Shown here in pieces: positions 31,753 to 40,772 of a stretch of DNA of 64,000 nucleotides (position 1 is the first letter of the stretch; each line of letters starts with the position of its first letter). Source of the DNA: Saccharothrix carnea. Its GTDB lineage: Bacteria > Actinomycetota > Actinomycetes > Mycobacteriales > Pseudonocardiaceae. Made by a program: the position numbers and the translations under genes. The notes under the pieces are model-generated. The model was not told the origin of the DNA and made no database searches. It worked only from the letters and a program-made list of their open reading frames with translations. The stretch is from the NCBI RefSeq assembly GCF_003014735.1, contig NZ_PYAX01000010.1:248001-312000 (forward strand), in the 5' to 3' direction.

Positions 31753-34700
31753 TTCTGCTCCTTGGTCTGATTGCCGCCCCTGGAGGCGGCCGTCTGGTTA
31801 CCGCCTCCGTTGGCGGTGCCTTCCCCGTTGCCGAACGTCGGACCTTCCCACGGCAGGCCGGCGTCGTCGCCCGCCTGGCGGCCGAGCTGAACACCCCGCT
31901 GGTAGGTGGCGAAGCGCTGGCGCAACCGGTCGGCCGACCGGCGCGGCGGCGCCGCGGTCACCACCCCCGCCGACGTGGCGCCGTTGCCGGACGGCTGGGC
32001 CGCCGGTGCGGACGCCCGCGACGCGGGCGCGGACAGCGAACCCGGCATCAGGCGCGCCTTGGGCACGCGCTTGGGCAGGCCCGCGGTGGTCGTGTCGTCC
32101 ACGGGAGCCTTGAGCGCGCTGGTCGCCGCCGTCCAGCTGTCGTCCGCCGCCGCGCCCCAGCCGGGCGTCGACGTGGCGCCGGACGACGGGATCGCCGACG
32201 GCGCCGGCTCGCGCTTGGGCAGACCGGCCGGGGTGGCGCCGCGCGGCTTCGGCGGCGTCGGCTTGGCCACCGGCGCGGGCGGCGTGGTGATCAGGTCGGA
32301 CCGGTCGGTGTACGCCGTCTGCTCCGACGCGGTGCCGTCGTGGCCACTCGTGCCGTCCGTGCCCATGAGCTCGGCGCGGTCGGCGAACATCGTCCGCTCG
32401 GACGCGGTCTCCGGCGGCGCGACCGCGGGCCGCTGGTCGGCGACCTCGCCGCGCACCGCGCCCTCGGCCTCCGCCTCGCCGCCCTGGAACCAGCGCGACA
32501 GCACGTCCTCGTAGATCGGCAGCCGCTGCGTGGAGGCGTCGTCCTCCTCTACCTCGACCGCGGCCGGCGCCTGCTCGCCCATCGACGACGGGTAGGACTC
32601 ACCCATCGACGGCGGGTAGGAGTAGTCCGGCACCTCGTCGCCGGGCGGCGGCACGGTCTCGGTCACGGTGGCGGTGAACAGGTCGTCCACCGGGGTCTGC
32701 TCCACCTGGAAGTACCCGCCCGGCTCCGCCTCGTGCGTGTGCACGACCTGCGGTCCGGTCGAGGCGGGCATCTCCAGCGGCGCGTAGCCGCCGGGCGCGA
32801 TCTCCGGCGTCCACTTGGGCACGCCGGCCAGCACGCCGACACCGCTGTCCTCCAGCTGCGGCACGGCCTGCCGCTGGGGCAGCGCGGCGGGCACCGGCCG
32901 GGGCTGCAACGGCTCGGGGCCGCGGTGCAGCAGGTCGACCGGGAGCACGACCTGGGCCGTGACGCCACCCTCTATGTCGTCGTTGTTGCTCAACGTGACC
33001 CGGATGTTGTGCCGCTTGGCGAGCTGGCCGACCACGTACAGGCCCATCTCGCGGGCCACCGACACGTCGACCTCGGGCGGGTCGGCGAGCTTGGTGTTGG
33101 CCTCGACGACGTCCTGCTCCTGCATGCCGACACCGCGGTCGTGGATGCGGATGGACACCTCGCCGCGCCGGGTCTCGATCGCCCGCACGGTCACCTTGGT
33201 GGTGGGCTTGGAGAACGCGGTCGCGTTGTCCAGCAGCTCGGCGATGAGGTGCGCGAGGTCGTTGACCACGCGGCCCTGCACGCGCAGCTCCGGCGCGGGC
33301 GCGATCTGGATCCGGGCGTACTTCTCGACCTCGGACACCGCGGCGCCGAGCACCTCGGAGATCGGCACCGGCCGGGTGACGCGGCGGTTGACCGTGGTGC
33401 CGGAGAGCACCAGCAGGTTCTCGCTGTTGCGGCGCATCTGGGTGGCCAGGTGGTCCAGCTCGAACAGGCTGGCCAGCTGGTCGGGGTCCTGCTCGTCCTG
33501 CTCCAGCCGGTCGATGACGGTGATCTGCCGCTCGACCAGCGCCTGCGAGCGCCGGGACAGGTTGATGAACATGTCGTTGACGTTCGCGCGCAGCGCCACC
33601 TGCTCGACCGCCAGGCGCACGGCCTCGCGCTGCACGGCGTCGAACGCGCGGGCCACCTGGCCGACCTCTTCGGTCGTGTTGATCGGCACCGGCACCAGCG
33701 CCTCTTCCGCGGCACGCGCCGGGTCGCGGTGCGTCCGGATCCGCTTGATCGCGTCCGGCAGGCGGTTGCGGGCCACGTCCAACGCGGTGCGGCGCAGCAC
33801 GCGCAGCGGCGTCAGCATCGAGCGGGCGACGAAGGCCATGAGGGCGAACGCGATCACCAGCGCCACGGCGACCAGCGCCGCGTCACGCCACGCGGACGCG
33901 CGGGCCGCCTCGGTCAGCTCGATCGCCGCCCGGTCGGACTGCCGCTCGATGTCCTGCGAGACCTCCCGCAGCAGCACCGCGGTCTGCTCGCCGACCGCCA
34001 GCACGTCACCGTCCGAAATGGACACCTTGCCTGCGTCGGCCTGCTGCACCAGCGCCAGCTGCACCAGGCTGTTGCGGGCGTCCACCGCCGTGCCGGACAC
34101 GGTGTCCGACAGCAGCTGGCGGTTCTCCTGGCTCGCGGTGACGGCGAAGTCGGTGAGCGCGGCGTCCAGCCTGGACTGCGCCGCGCGCAGCGCGTTGGCC
34201 TGGCCGGGCGCGAACTCGCCGCGCTTGGCCGTGGACAGCAGGATCGAGTTCTGCTGCGTCAGCTGCTCCTTCGCGGAGTACAGCGCGAGGTTGGCACCCG
34301 CCAGCGGGGTGATCGTCTCGTTGCTCAGGCTGCTCGCGGTCGCGCGGTGCACCTGCGCCAGCGCGGCCAGCACCTGGCCGTAGGCGCTGTGCACCGAGAT
34401 GTCCGGGTACTTCGTGGTGGTCACCGTGTTCCGCAGCGCGTTGAGCCCGTCGAGCGACTGCAGCGACTTCTGGAACGACTCGCGCACCGCGTCGTCGACA
34501 CCGGTCGTGGAGGCCGCGACGTCACGCAGCCTGCCGACCTCGGCGTCGACCTTGCTGGCGCGGGTCTGGAACTCGCCGGCGTTCTCCACGCGTCCGCCCG
34601 CGACGAACCAGACCGCGGCGTCGCGCTCCAGTTGCAGGGCGTCGGAGACCGCCGCCACCTGCGCGGACAGCTGGAGCTCCCGTTGGACCTGCCCGAACAG

Positions 34701-34952
34701 CTCCACGTCGTCCAGCTGGGTGTTCAACCTCAGCCCGGCGAGGGTGAGCGTGCTCAGCGCGGGCACCAGGAGCACCACGGCCAGCTTGCTGCGCAGGCGC
34801 CAGTTCCGCAGTCGCCACCGGGAAACTCCCCGGTCGGCGGGCACGGCGCCTGTGCTGGGACCCGAGTCGGGTGGACCGCTTCCCGCGGCACCCGTGTCGA
34901 GTTGAATCCGCTCCGGATCTCTCCCGGAGGCGTGGTCGTCGTGACCGCGCAC
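31749..34952 (-). CDS. Conservon sensor histidine kinase (CvnA-like, NIT domain)
   Basis: About 1067 aa from a GTG at 34952 (GGGGAG 10 nt upstream); an ATG at 35033 is possible but has no binding site. TM1 (WRLRSKLAVVLLVPALSTLT) is followed by an extracellular nitrate/nitrite-sensing-like domain with GRVENAGEFQTRASKVDAEV, TM2 (AALVAVALVIAFALMAFVA), a HAMP linker with ALRANVNDMFINLSRR, and a HATPase domain with HLIAELLDNATAFS and RIHDRGVGM. No phospho-acceptor His box is evident, as usual for CvnA. The last ~400 residues are Pro/Ala-rich and low complexity. It is first in the conservon operon. Confidence 0.9.
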   Translation of the reverse strand: MRGHDDHASGRDPERIQLDTGAAGSGPPDSGPSTGAVPADRGVSRWRLRNWRLRSKLAVVLLVPALSTLTLAGLRLNTQLDDVELFGQVQRELQLSAQVAAVSDALQLERDAAVWFVAGGRVENAGEFQTRASKVDAEVGRLRDVAASTTGVDDAVRESFQKSLQSLDGLNALRNTVTTTKYPDISVHSAYGQVLAALAQVHRATASSLSNETITPLAGANLALYSAKEQLTQQNSILLSTAKRGEFAPGQANALRAAQSRLDAALTDFAVTASQENRQLLSDTVSGTAVDARNSLVQLALVQQADAGKVSISDGDVLAVGEQTAVLLREVSQDIERQSDRAAIELTEAARASAWRDAALVAVALVIAFALMAFVARSMLTPLRVLRRTALDVARNRLPDAIKRIRTHRDPARAAEEALVPVPINTTEEVGQVARAFDAVQREAVRLAVEQVALRANVNDMFINLSRRSQALVERQITVIDRLEQDEQDPDQLASLFELDHLATQMRRNSENLLVLSGTTVNRRVTRPVPISEVLGAAVSEVEKYARIQIAPAPELRVQGRVVNDLAHLIAELLDNATAFSKPTTKVTVRAIETRRGEVSIRIHDRGVGMQEQDVVEANTKLADPPEVDVSVAREMGLYVVGQLAKRHNIRVTLSNNDDIEGGVTAQVVLPVDLLHRGPEPLQPRPVPAALPQRQAVPQLEDSGVGVLAGVPKWTPEIAPGGYAPLEMPASTGPQVVHTHEAEPGGYFQVEQTPVDDLFTATVTETVPPPGDEVPDYSYPPSMGESYPSSMGEQAPAAVEVEEDDASTQRLPIYEDVLSRWFQGGEAEAEGAVRGEVADQRPAVAPPETASERTMFADRAELMGTDGTSGHDGTASEQTAYTDRSDLITTPPAPVAKPTPPKPRGATPAGLPKREPAPSAIPSSGATSTPGWGAAADDSWTAATSALKAPVDDTTTAGLPKRVPKARLMPGSLSAPASRASAPAAQPSGNGATSAGVVTAAPPRRSADRLRQRFATYQRGVQLGRQAGDDAGLPWEGPTFGNGEGTANGGGNQTAASRGGNQTKEQK

Positions 34953-35164
34953 CGTCAGCACACTCCCCAGCCCGGAGAAACGACACATCCCTACAAACCC
35001 GGTGGATCTTGGTGGAAAAATCCGCCGAGTCATACCGCCGTTCGGACGAGGTAGCCGGTACTTTGCAAATCAACCATTGTCGCGCGCACCACACGTGGAC
35101 GTGCTAAACGATCGCTAACCGGCGTTCATGACTTTTTCACGCCCTCGACCCGAACGGGAAACAC

Positions 35165-35200
35165 CCGGCGGGGGAGCCCGGCGACGAGCTCCCCCGCCGG
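35165..35200 (-). terminator. Terminator after the NitT/TauT-type binding protein gene
   Basis: Perfect 13-bp stem (35165-35177 with 35188-35200) and a 10-nt loop, ending 3 bp before the stop codon at 35204; read leftward it is followed by GTGTTTCCC. Confidence 0.7.
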
Positions 35201-35203
35201 AGC

Positions 35204-36226
35204 TCAGCTACCCGACTGGGTGGCCAACATCGGCTTGACGTCGAAGTCCTTCTCCAGCAAGCCGTAGGTTCGCATCAGACCGGCCACGCGCTGCAGGCGG
35301 GTGGCGTCCAACGTGGTCGGGAACTCGCCGAAGTGCACGAGGCTGGCGGTTTCCTTGTCGACCTTCGCGTACTCGACCAGCAGCGGCTCGACCGTGGGGC
35401 GGTCCGCCGCGTCGCGCTGGCCCTTCGCCATCGCGCGCTGGAACGCGGCGACGGTGTTGGGGTTGTCCTTCACGAACTTGCCGCTGGAGGCGTAGCCCGC
35501 GATCGGGATGTCCGCGGTCGGACCGGAGGCCGCGTCCATGACGGTGATCTGGCCGCTGTTGCGCTGCGCCCGGCTGATGAACGGCTCGACCATGAACGCC
35601 GCGTCGACCAGGCCGTTCTCGACCGCCGCCTCCATGTCGGGGAACGGGAACTCCTTGAACGTGACCTTGGACGGGTCGACGTCGTTGGCTTCCAGCGTGG
35701 CCTTCGCGGTCAGCTCGGCGATGTTCTTGAACGTGTTGATCGCGATCGTCTTGCCCTCGAGGTCCTTGGGCGACTTGATCGGGGAGTTCGCCTTGGCCAG
35801 GATCAGGAACATCTCGGCCTTGGCCTGGTACCCGTCGCTGACCAGCTTCAAGCCGTCAGCGGCCTTCGCGGCCTCCTTCGACTCGGCGGTGAAGAACGAC
35901 ACGTAGTTGCCGAACGCGATGTCGAGCTCGCCGTTGATCAGGCCGGGGATGGCCGCCGCGCCACCCTGGAGGTACTGGACCTCGACCTCGAGGCCCTCCT
36001 GCTTGAAGTACTCCTTCTTGATCGCGACGTGGACCGACGCGACGTCGAGGATGGGCAGCAGGCCAAGCTTGATCTTGGCCTTTTCGACCTTGCCCGGAGC
36101 GGCTGCTTCGGTGGGCTTCTCCTCGGAACCACCGAGGAGACCGCAGCCGGAGACCACGGCGAGCATCGCGACCGCGGACACTACGCCGAAGATCCTTCGA
36201 GCCGAGAGGCCGACTCTTCGAGTCAT
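35204..36226 (-). CDS. NitT/TauT-type ABC transporter substrate-binding lipoprotein
   Basis: 340 aa from an ATG at 36226, 9 nt after AGGAG; the ATG at 36235 would sit on that site. Lipoprotein signal RRIFGVVSAVAMLAVVSGC with a good lipobox VSGC. The mature part is an SsuA/NMT1-like type II fold: VHVAIKKEYFKQEGLEVEVQ, PGLINGELDIAFGNYVSF, IKSPKDLEGKTIAINTF, DAAFMVEPFISRAQRN. The rest of the importer is 2-4 kb away, with pobA in between on the other strand. The substrate is likely an aromatic or other organic anion; 4-hydroxybenzoate is a guess from context. Confidence 0.88.
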   Translation of the reverse strand: MTRRVGLSARRIFGVVSAVAMLAVVSGCGLLGGSEEKPTEAAAPGKVEKAKIKLGLLPILDVASVHVAIKKEYFKQEGLEVEVQYLQGGAAAIPGLINGELDIAFGNYVSFFTAESKEAAKAADGLKLVSDGYQAKAEMFLILAKANSPIKSPKDLEGKTIAINTFKNIAELTAKATLEANDVDPSKVTFKEFPFPDMEAAVENGLVDAAFMVEPFISRAQRNSGQITVMDAASGPTADIPIAGYASSGKFVKDNPNTVAAFQRAMAKGQRDAADRPTVEPLLVEYAKVDKETASLVHFGEFPTTLDATRLQRVAGLMRTYGLLEKDFDVKPMLATQSGS

Positions 36227-36295
36227 GGGGGGCATCTCCTGTTGGAGTGACGACTTTGCGGGGGCAGGATGCACGGGCGACAGAGGCACTGCAGA

Positions 36296-36320
36296 ACCAC
36301 TCAAAGTGACCCGAGTGGTT
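36296..36320. promoter_or_regulatory. Inverted repeat in the divergent binding-protein/pobA promoter region
   Basis: AACCACTC (36296-36303) and GAGTGGTT (36313-36320), a perfect 8-bp inverted repeat with a 9-bp spacer, lying between the two divergent starts (36226 and 36370). It looks like a dimeric regulator site (IclR/GntR/MarR class spacing). No regulator gene is adjacent, so the protein is unknown. Confidence 0.5.
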
Positions 36321-36369
36321 CGGCAAGACCCCAGTCGACCGACACTCGAAGGCTGATCCACTACCTTCG

Positions 36370-37617
36370 GTGAGCATCTTTGCACAGGCTGTCCAGAGGT
36401 TGGGGTATGCGGTGAGCGATCTTGACGCGGAATGGGCCGTACAGAGCAACCGGCGCCCGGTGGGCATCGTCGGAGCGGGCCCCGCGGGATTGACCTTGGG
36501 GAACCTGCTCCGCGAGGCCGGAATCCCCTGCGTGGTGCTGGAAAAAGGCACTCGCGAGTACATCGAGACCCGGCCGCGCGCCGGGGTGCTGGAGCACCGC
36601 GCGGTGCAAATGTTGACAGAGCACGGGCTCGCGGACCGGTTGCTCCGAGAGGCGGACAGGCATGGCGCGTGCGAATTCCGGGTGAACGGCGAGGCGTACG
36701 AGGTGGACTACGCCACCCTGTACGACGGCCAGACGCACTACATCTACCCGCAGCAGGAGGTCGTCCAGGACCTCGTGCGGCACTACGTCGACGAGCGCGG
36801 CGGTGACGTGCGGTGGTCCGTCGCGGACGTCGAACTGCACGACATCGAGTCGCCGGAACCGGCCCTGACCTGGACGAACGCCGACGGCACGCGGGAGCGG
36901 CTCGACTGCTCGTTCATCGCGGGCGCGGACGGGTTCCACGGCGTGACGCGGCGCAGCATCCCGCCGGGCGCGGTGCAGGAGTTCAGCCACCAGCACGGCA
37001 TCGAGTGGCTGAGCGTCCTGGCCGAGGCGCCGCCGTCCACCCACAAGGTGATTTACGCGCTGCACCCGGACGGATTCGCGGGTCACATGCTCCGCAGTTC
37101 CACGGTTTCGCGCTACTACTTGCAGGTCCCGGTGGACGACACGGTGGACAACTGGCCGGACGAGCGGGTGTGGGCGGAGCTGCACAAGCGGCTCGCGCTG
37201 CGGGACTCCGACTGGAAGCTGACCGAGGGGCGCATCGTGGAGAAGCGCATCCTGGACATGCGCAGCCACGTGGTCGAACCAATGAACCACGGCAACCTGT
37301 ACCTGCTGGGCGACGCCGCGCACATCATCACCCCGGTGGGGGCAAAGGGAATGAACCTCGCGTTGCACGACGCCGAGGTCCTCGCCGACGCCCTGACCAG
37401 GTACCACCGAACGGGTGATGAGACGGGCCTGCGGAGCTACTCCGAAGTATGCCTGCGACGGGTCTGGCGTGCGCAGGAGTTCTCGCAGTGGATGGTCTTC
37501 ATGATCCACCGTTCGCCGGAGCCGTTCCTGAGCCGTTTGGGTCAAGCCAGGCTCGAACACCTCATCGCCTCCGGATCGTCCGCCGGCTATTTCGCCCAAA
37601 ACTACGTGGGGCCTTGA
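36370..37617 (+). CDS. pobA: 4-hydroxybenzoate 3-monooxygenase (PHBH)
   Basis: Up to 415 aa from a GTG at 36370; GTGs at 36411 and 36460 are alternatives, and the classical ~390-aa length favours the later ones. FAD motif VGIVGAGPAGLTLGNLL, then RPRAGVLEHRAV, the DG motif AGADGFHGVTRRSIPPG, and GNLYLLGDAAHIITPVGAKG. The PHBH substrate residues are conserved: Tyr201 in IYALHPDGFA, Ser212/Arg214 in SSTVSRYYLQVP, and Tyr385 in AQNYVGP. So it should hydroxylate 4-hydroxybenzoate to protocatechuate with FAD and NAD(P)H. It sits between parts of a NitT/TauT-type importer, suggesting that uptake and catabolism are linked. Confidence 0.92.
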   Translation: MSIFAQAVQRLGYAVSDLDAEWAVQSNRRPVGIVGAGPAGLTLGNLLREAGIPCVVLEKGTREYIETRPRAGVLEHRAVQMLTEHGLADRLLREADRHGACEFRVNGEAYEVDYATLYDGQTHYIYPQQEVVQDLVRHYVDERGGDVRWSVADVELHDIESPEPALTWTNADGTRERLDCSFIAGADGFHGVTRRSIPPGAVQEFSHQHGIEWLSVLAEAPPSTHKVIYALHPDGFAGHMLRSSTVSRYYLQVPVDDTVDNWPDERVWAELHKRLALRDSDWKLTEGRIVEKRILDMRSHVVEPMNHGNLYLLGDAAHIITPVGAKGMNLALHDAEVLADALTRYHRTGDETGLRSYSEVCLRRVWRAQEFSQWMVFMIHRSPEPFLSRLGQARLEHLIASGSSAGYFAQNYVGP

Positions 37618-37685
37618 GCAGAACACCTCACGATTAGCGGGGTCCCTTTCCGGGAATACCTCCCGCATTGAGCACGGTTTACCGC

Positions 37686-37738
37686 CGCCTTGTTCTCCGC
37701 CAGAGCACCCGGGTGCGCTCGACCCGGAGAACAAGGCG
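37686..37738 (+). terminator. Long hairpin after pobA
   Basis: CGCCTTGTTCTCCG (37686-37699) is an exact inverted copy of 37725-37738, and the 25 nt between contain a further palindrome around ACCCGGGT. 68 bp past the pobA stop. No U-tract, but very stable; probable terminator. Confidence 0.65.
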
Positions 37739-38073
37739 AGGACCGATCGACCGATCGGCACATTTTCGATCCGCCCGGAATCGGGTGTGCGCCGCCGGCG
37801 GCCGGATGCATTCGTCACCAATTCCACGCGGTGGACGGACTAATGCGCCCGGAGTTCCGCCGGCGACGGGCCGCGGAACCATAGGAATAACCGATGGAAT
37901 ATCCCGCCGGACCGACCGGAAAAACGTTCGGCGCACACGGCGGGTGATCGACCGGCGACGGCGTGGTGATCACCTGGACGGTCGCCGGGGACGAGAAAGA
38001 TGTCGAATCGTTGCGAACGACCGCCGTCGAAACCCGCGCCCGGTAATGACGAGAAGTGCCGCGCGCACGAGAA

Positions 38074-38127
38074 CGGGCGACCCCCGGTGCCGGCCCTTGA
38101 GAGGGCCGGCAAGCCGCGGATCGCCCG
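38074..38127 (-). terminator. Two-part hairpin after the importer ATPase gene
   Basis: The inner 9-bp stem (38089-38097 with 38102-38110, TGAG loop) is enclosed by an outer 7-bp stem (38074-38080 with 38121-38127). Located 33-86 bp beyond the stop at 38160. Confidence 0.6.
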
Positions 38128-38159
38128 TCCGGCGTCCTTGTTGCCTACGAATAGGCGTT

Positions 38160-39044
38160 TCAGGTCGTGCCGGCGCGTTCCTCGGCCTCGGCGCGCGAGG
38201 CCTCCGCCCGCTCCGCCTCGGCCCACTTCGCCGCCTGCTGCTCGTTCGCCTTGCGCCGGGCCCGGACCTCCTCGGAGGTCTTGCCGACGTTGAGCAGCCG
38301 GGCCACCTCGCCCCGCAGCGCGACGAACGCCTCGGACTCGCGGGTGGTGATCTGGTCGCGCTGCGCGGGCAGGTCGACCTTCAGGTCGGCCACCACGGAC
38401 GCGGGCGACGTGGAGAGCACCAGGATCCGGTCGCCCAGGTAGACGCTCTCGTCGATGTCGTGCGTCACCACCAGCACCGTGGTGTCCTGCTCGGTGCGCA
38501 CCTTCAGCAGCAGGTCTTCCAACTCGAACCGGGTCTGCGCGTCCACCGAGGCGAACGGCTCGTCCATCAGCAGCAACGCGGGCCGGTAGGCCAGCGCCCT
38601 GGCGATCGCGACGCGCTGCTGCATGCCGCCGGACAGCTGCCACGGGTACTTGCGGCCCGCCTCGGCCAGGCCGACCCACTCCAGCGCCTCGGCGGCGCGG
38701 GTCCGGCGCGCGGCGCGGCCCAGGGAGCGGCGCAGCGGGAACTCCACGTTCTTCTGCACCGTCAGCCAGGGGAACAGCGAGCGGCTGTAGTCCTGGAACA
38801 CCACGGCGAGGTCGTCGGGCACGCCGCGCACCTCGTTGCCGTGCAGGCTGATCTCGCCGCGGGTCGGGCGGATCAGGCCGGAGATGGTGCGCAGCAGCGT
38901 GGACTTGCCGCAGCCGGACGGGCCGACGACGCAGACCAGCTCGCCGGTGCCGACGGTGAACGACAGGTCGGCGATCGCGGTGTGCGCGCCGTCCTTCGCC
39001 TGGTAGGTGTGGCCGAGGTCGGCCACTTCGAGCATCGCGGTCAT
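38160..39044 (-). CDS. NitT/TauT-type ABC transporter ATP-binding protein
   Basis: 294 aa from an ATG at 39044 overlapping the permease stop (ATGA). SsuB/TauB-type ATPase: Walker A GPSGCGKST, Q-loop AVVFQDYSRSLFPW, signature QLSGGMQQRVAIARAL, Walker B ALLLMDEPFASVDAQ, H-loop VLVVTHDIDES. A C-terminal extension of about 35 residues rich in Glu, Arg and Ala (KANEQQAAKWAEAERAEA) is probably a free helix. It is last in the permease-permease-ATPase operon. Confidence 0.92.
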   Translation of the reverse strand: MTAMLEVADLGHTYQAKDGAHTAIADLSFTVGTGELVCVVGPSGCGKSTLLRTISGLIRPTRGEISLHGNEVRGVPDDLAVVFQDYSRSLFPWLTVQKNVEFPLRRSLGRAARRTRAAEALEWVGLAEAGRKYPWQLSGGMQQRVAIARALAYRPALLLMDEPFASVDAQTRFELEDLLLKVRTEQDTTVLVVTHDIDESVYLGDRILVLSTSPASVVADLKVDLPAQRDQITTRESEAFVALRGEVARLLNVGKTSEEVRARRKANEQQAAKWAEAERAEASRAEAEERAGTT

Positions 39045-39847
39045 ACTGCTTTTTCCTCCACCGTCGCGGGGGTGCGCTCCTGCTTCGGTTGCCACGCAAG
39101 GGCTTTGCGCTCGAAGGCGAGGAGCACGGTGTTGAGGGCATAGCCGAGGGCACCCAGCAGGATGATCCCGGCCCACATGTCGGGGAAGTCGAACTCCCGC
39201 TGTGCGACGAGGAGTTGCGACCCGATCCCGTTGTCGGTACCGACGAGTTCGGACACGACCATGAGCACCAGCGACAGCGACAGGGAGACCCGCAGCCCGG
39301 CGAAGATCTTCGGTGCCGCCGAGGGCAGGACGACACCGAGGATCCACTGTGGCTTGGGGATGCGGAACACCGCCGAGGTCTCGAACTTCGTGGCATCGAC
39401 GGAACGGGCGCCGTCGATGCTGTTGAGCAGGATGGGCCACAGCACGCCGAACACGATCGTGGCGAGCTGCATGGTGGTACCGACGCTGAACACGAGCATG
39501 AACACCGGCACCAGCAGGGGCGGCGGGATCGAGCGCATGAACGTCAGCAGCGGCCCGACGTACTCCGCGGCCGCCGGGGAGCGACCGAGGGCCACGCCGA
39601 GCGAGATGCCGATGACCGCCGCGATCGCCCAGCCGCCGAACAGCCGGCCGACGCTCGGGAACACGTGGTCGAACACCGTGTCGGTGAGGAAGAGGTCACC
39701 GGCCGGGCCGGAGAACCACAACCCCTGCGCCGCCACGGCGATCTCGGTCGGGCGCGGGAAGAACGGGTCGTCGGCGTACCAGGTGAGCAGCTCCCAGACC
39801 ACGACGAGGCCCGCGAACACCGCCCACCGCTGCAGGAACCGGTTCAC
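39041..39847 (-). CDS. NitT/TauT-type ABC transporter permease (second)
   Basis: 268 aa from a GTG at 39847 overlapping the previous permease stop as GTGA. Hydrophobic helices such as RWAVFAGLVVVWELLTW and the binding-protein-dependent loop EYVGPLLTFMRSIPPPLLVPV are typical of SsuC/TauC permeases. The EAA-like segment reads WILGVVLPSAAPKIFAGLR. The C-terminal ~15 residues are charged (WQPKQERTPATVEEKAV). Confidence 0.9.
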   Translation of the reverse strand: MNRFLQRWAVFAGLVVVWELLTWYADDPFFPRPTEIAVAAQGLWFSGPAGDLFLTDTVFDHVFPSVGRLFGGWAIAAVIGISLGVALGRSPAAAEYVGPLLTFMRSIPPPLLVPVFMLVFSVGTTMQLATIVFGVLWPILLNSIDGARSVDATKFETSAVFRIPKPQWILGVVLPSAAPKIFAGLRVSLSLSLVLMVVSELVGTDNGIGSQLLVAQREFDFPDMWAGIILLGALGYALNTVLLAFERKALAWQPKQERTPATVEEKAV

Positions 39848-40611
39848 GACCGACCTCCGGTGACCGAGCTCCACCCGACCCAGCGACGCTGGGCGCGGTC
39901 CAGCCCTTCGTTGAGCAGGTAGCCGATCACGCCCGCGACCACCGTGCCGGCCAGGACGATGTCCATCCGGCCCGTGCCGCTGCGCGCGATCGCGATGTAC
40001 TGCCCGATACCGCCGGAGCCGCCTTCCAGCAGCTCCACGCTGACGATCACGACCAAGCTCGTCGTGGCGGCGAGCCTGATGCCGGTCAGCACGAACGGCA
40101 GCGCGCTCGGCAGCGCGACCGACGCCAGCACGCGCACCCGGCCGGAGCCGAACGCGCGCGCGGTCTCGACCAGCAGGGGGTCGAGCTCGTCGAGCGCGTA
40201 GATGGTGTTGAACAGGATGGGCCAGATCGCCGCGTACACCGCGAGGGTGATCTTGGTTTCCGGTCCGATGCCGAGCATCAGGACCGCCAGCGGGATCAGC
40301 GCAACCGACGGGATGGGGCGCAGGAACTCGACCACGGCGCGGGTGGCGTGCCGAACGGACGCCACGCTGCCCAGGACGAGGCCGAGCGGGACGGCGATCC
40401 CGACCGACAGCGCCACGGCGATGAGCACGGCGAGGACCGTCGCGACGACGTCCCTCAGGAAAGCCTCATCCCCCAACAACTTCACGAGTTCCACCGCTAC
40501 GACGGACGGCGGTGGCAGGTACTCCGCGGGAACCAGCCGGGACCGGCCGAACAGCTCCCAGATGACGAGGAACCCGGCCACACCGAGCAGTCCTCGGGTG
40601 AGCGCACGCAC
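39844..40611 (-). CDS. NitT/TauT-type ABC transporter permease (first)
   Basis: 255 aa from a GTG at 40611, 9 nt after GAGG; a TTG at 40617 is possible. Begins LTRGLLGVAGFLVIWELFG, then ATRAVVEFLRPIPSVALIPL, the EAA-type ASVALPSALPFVLTGIRLA and VAGVIGYLLNEGLDRAQRR. It forms the membrane channel with the next permease, which it overlaps by 4 bp. First gene of the importer operon; its promoter lies in the 161 bp before the STAND gene end. Confidence 0.9.
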   Translation of the reverse strand: MRALTRGLLGVAGFLVIWELFGRSRLVPAEYLPPPSVVAVELVKLLGDEAFLRDVVATVLAVLIAVALSVGIAVPLGLVLGSVASVRHATRAVVEFLRPIPSVALIPLAVLMLGIGPETKITLAVYAAIWPILFNTIYALDELDPLLVETARAFGSGRVRVLASVALPSALPFVLTGIRLAATTSLVVIVSVELLEGGSGGIGQYIAIARSGTGRMDIVLAGTVVAGVIGYLLNEGLDRAQRRWVGWSSVTGGRS

Positions 40612-40677
40612 GCGCAAACGCCTCTTCCCAGTTGATCAACCCCAGCCAACCCGGCTCAATGTAGAGAGAGAAGTGCG

Positions 40678-40696
40678 CCGCCACAATGAGTGGCGG
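40678..40696 (-). terminator. Small hairpin after the STAND gene
   Basis: CCGCCAC (40678-40684) pairs with GTGGCGG (40690-40696) around AATGA, 76 bp past the stop. Read leftward it is followed by GCACTTCTCTCTC, a pyrimidine-rich tail. Confidence 0.45.
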
Positions 40697-40772
40697 GAAA
40701 ACTTCACGATGTGATCTTGCGACGCGGCCCCGCCGACACCCACCGCCGCCGAATCCCTTCCACTCAGTGGAA

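Larger units (their letters stand above)
37618..38159. other. Gene-free stretch after pobA
   Basis: 542 bp between the pobA stop and the stop of the converging ATPase gene. It holds two large hairpins (37686-37738 and 38074-38127). I see no believable gene between them; the frames there lack binding sites and normal codon use. Confidence 0.6.

Noticed and set aside
31740..35054. Very long open frame on the + strand opposite the conservon kinase gene (about 1100 codons)
   Set aside because: Arg/His/Gly-rich translation with no domain, opposite a gene with clear motifs; GC-rich third positions keep antisense frames open.
36403..36408. Another SigF-type -10 box (GGGTAT) near the pobA start
   Set aside because: No -35-like element at 14-17 nt upstream and it lies within the coding region.
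36432..36806. Separate small gene starting at an ATG inside pobA
   Set aside because: Out of frame with pobA and Arg/Gly-rich; the FAD motif of pobA occupies this stretch in the other frame.
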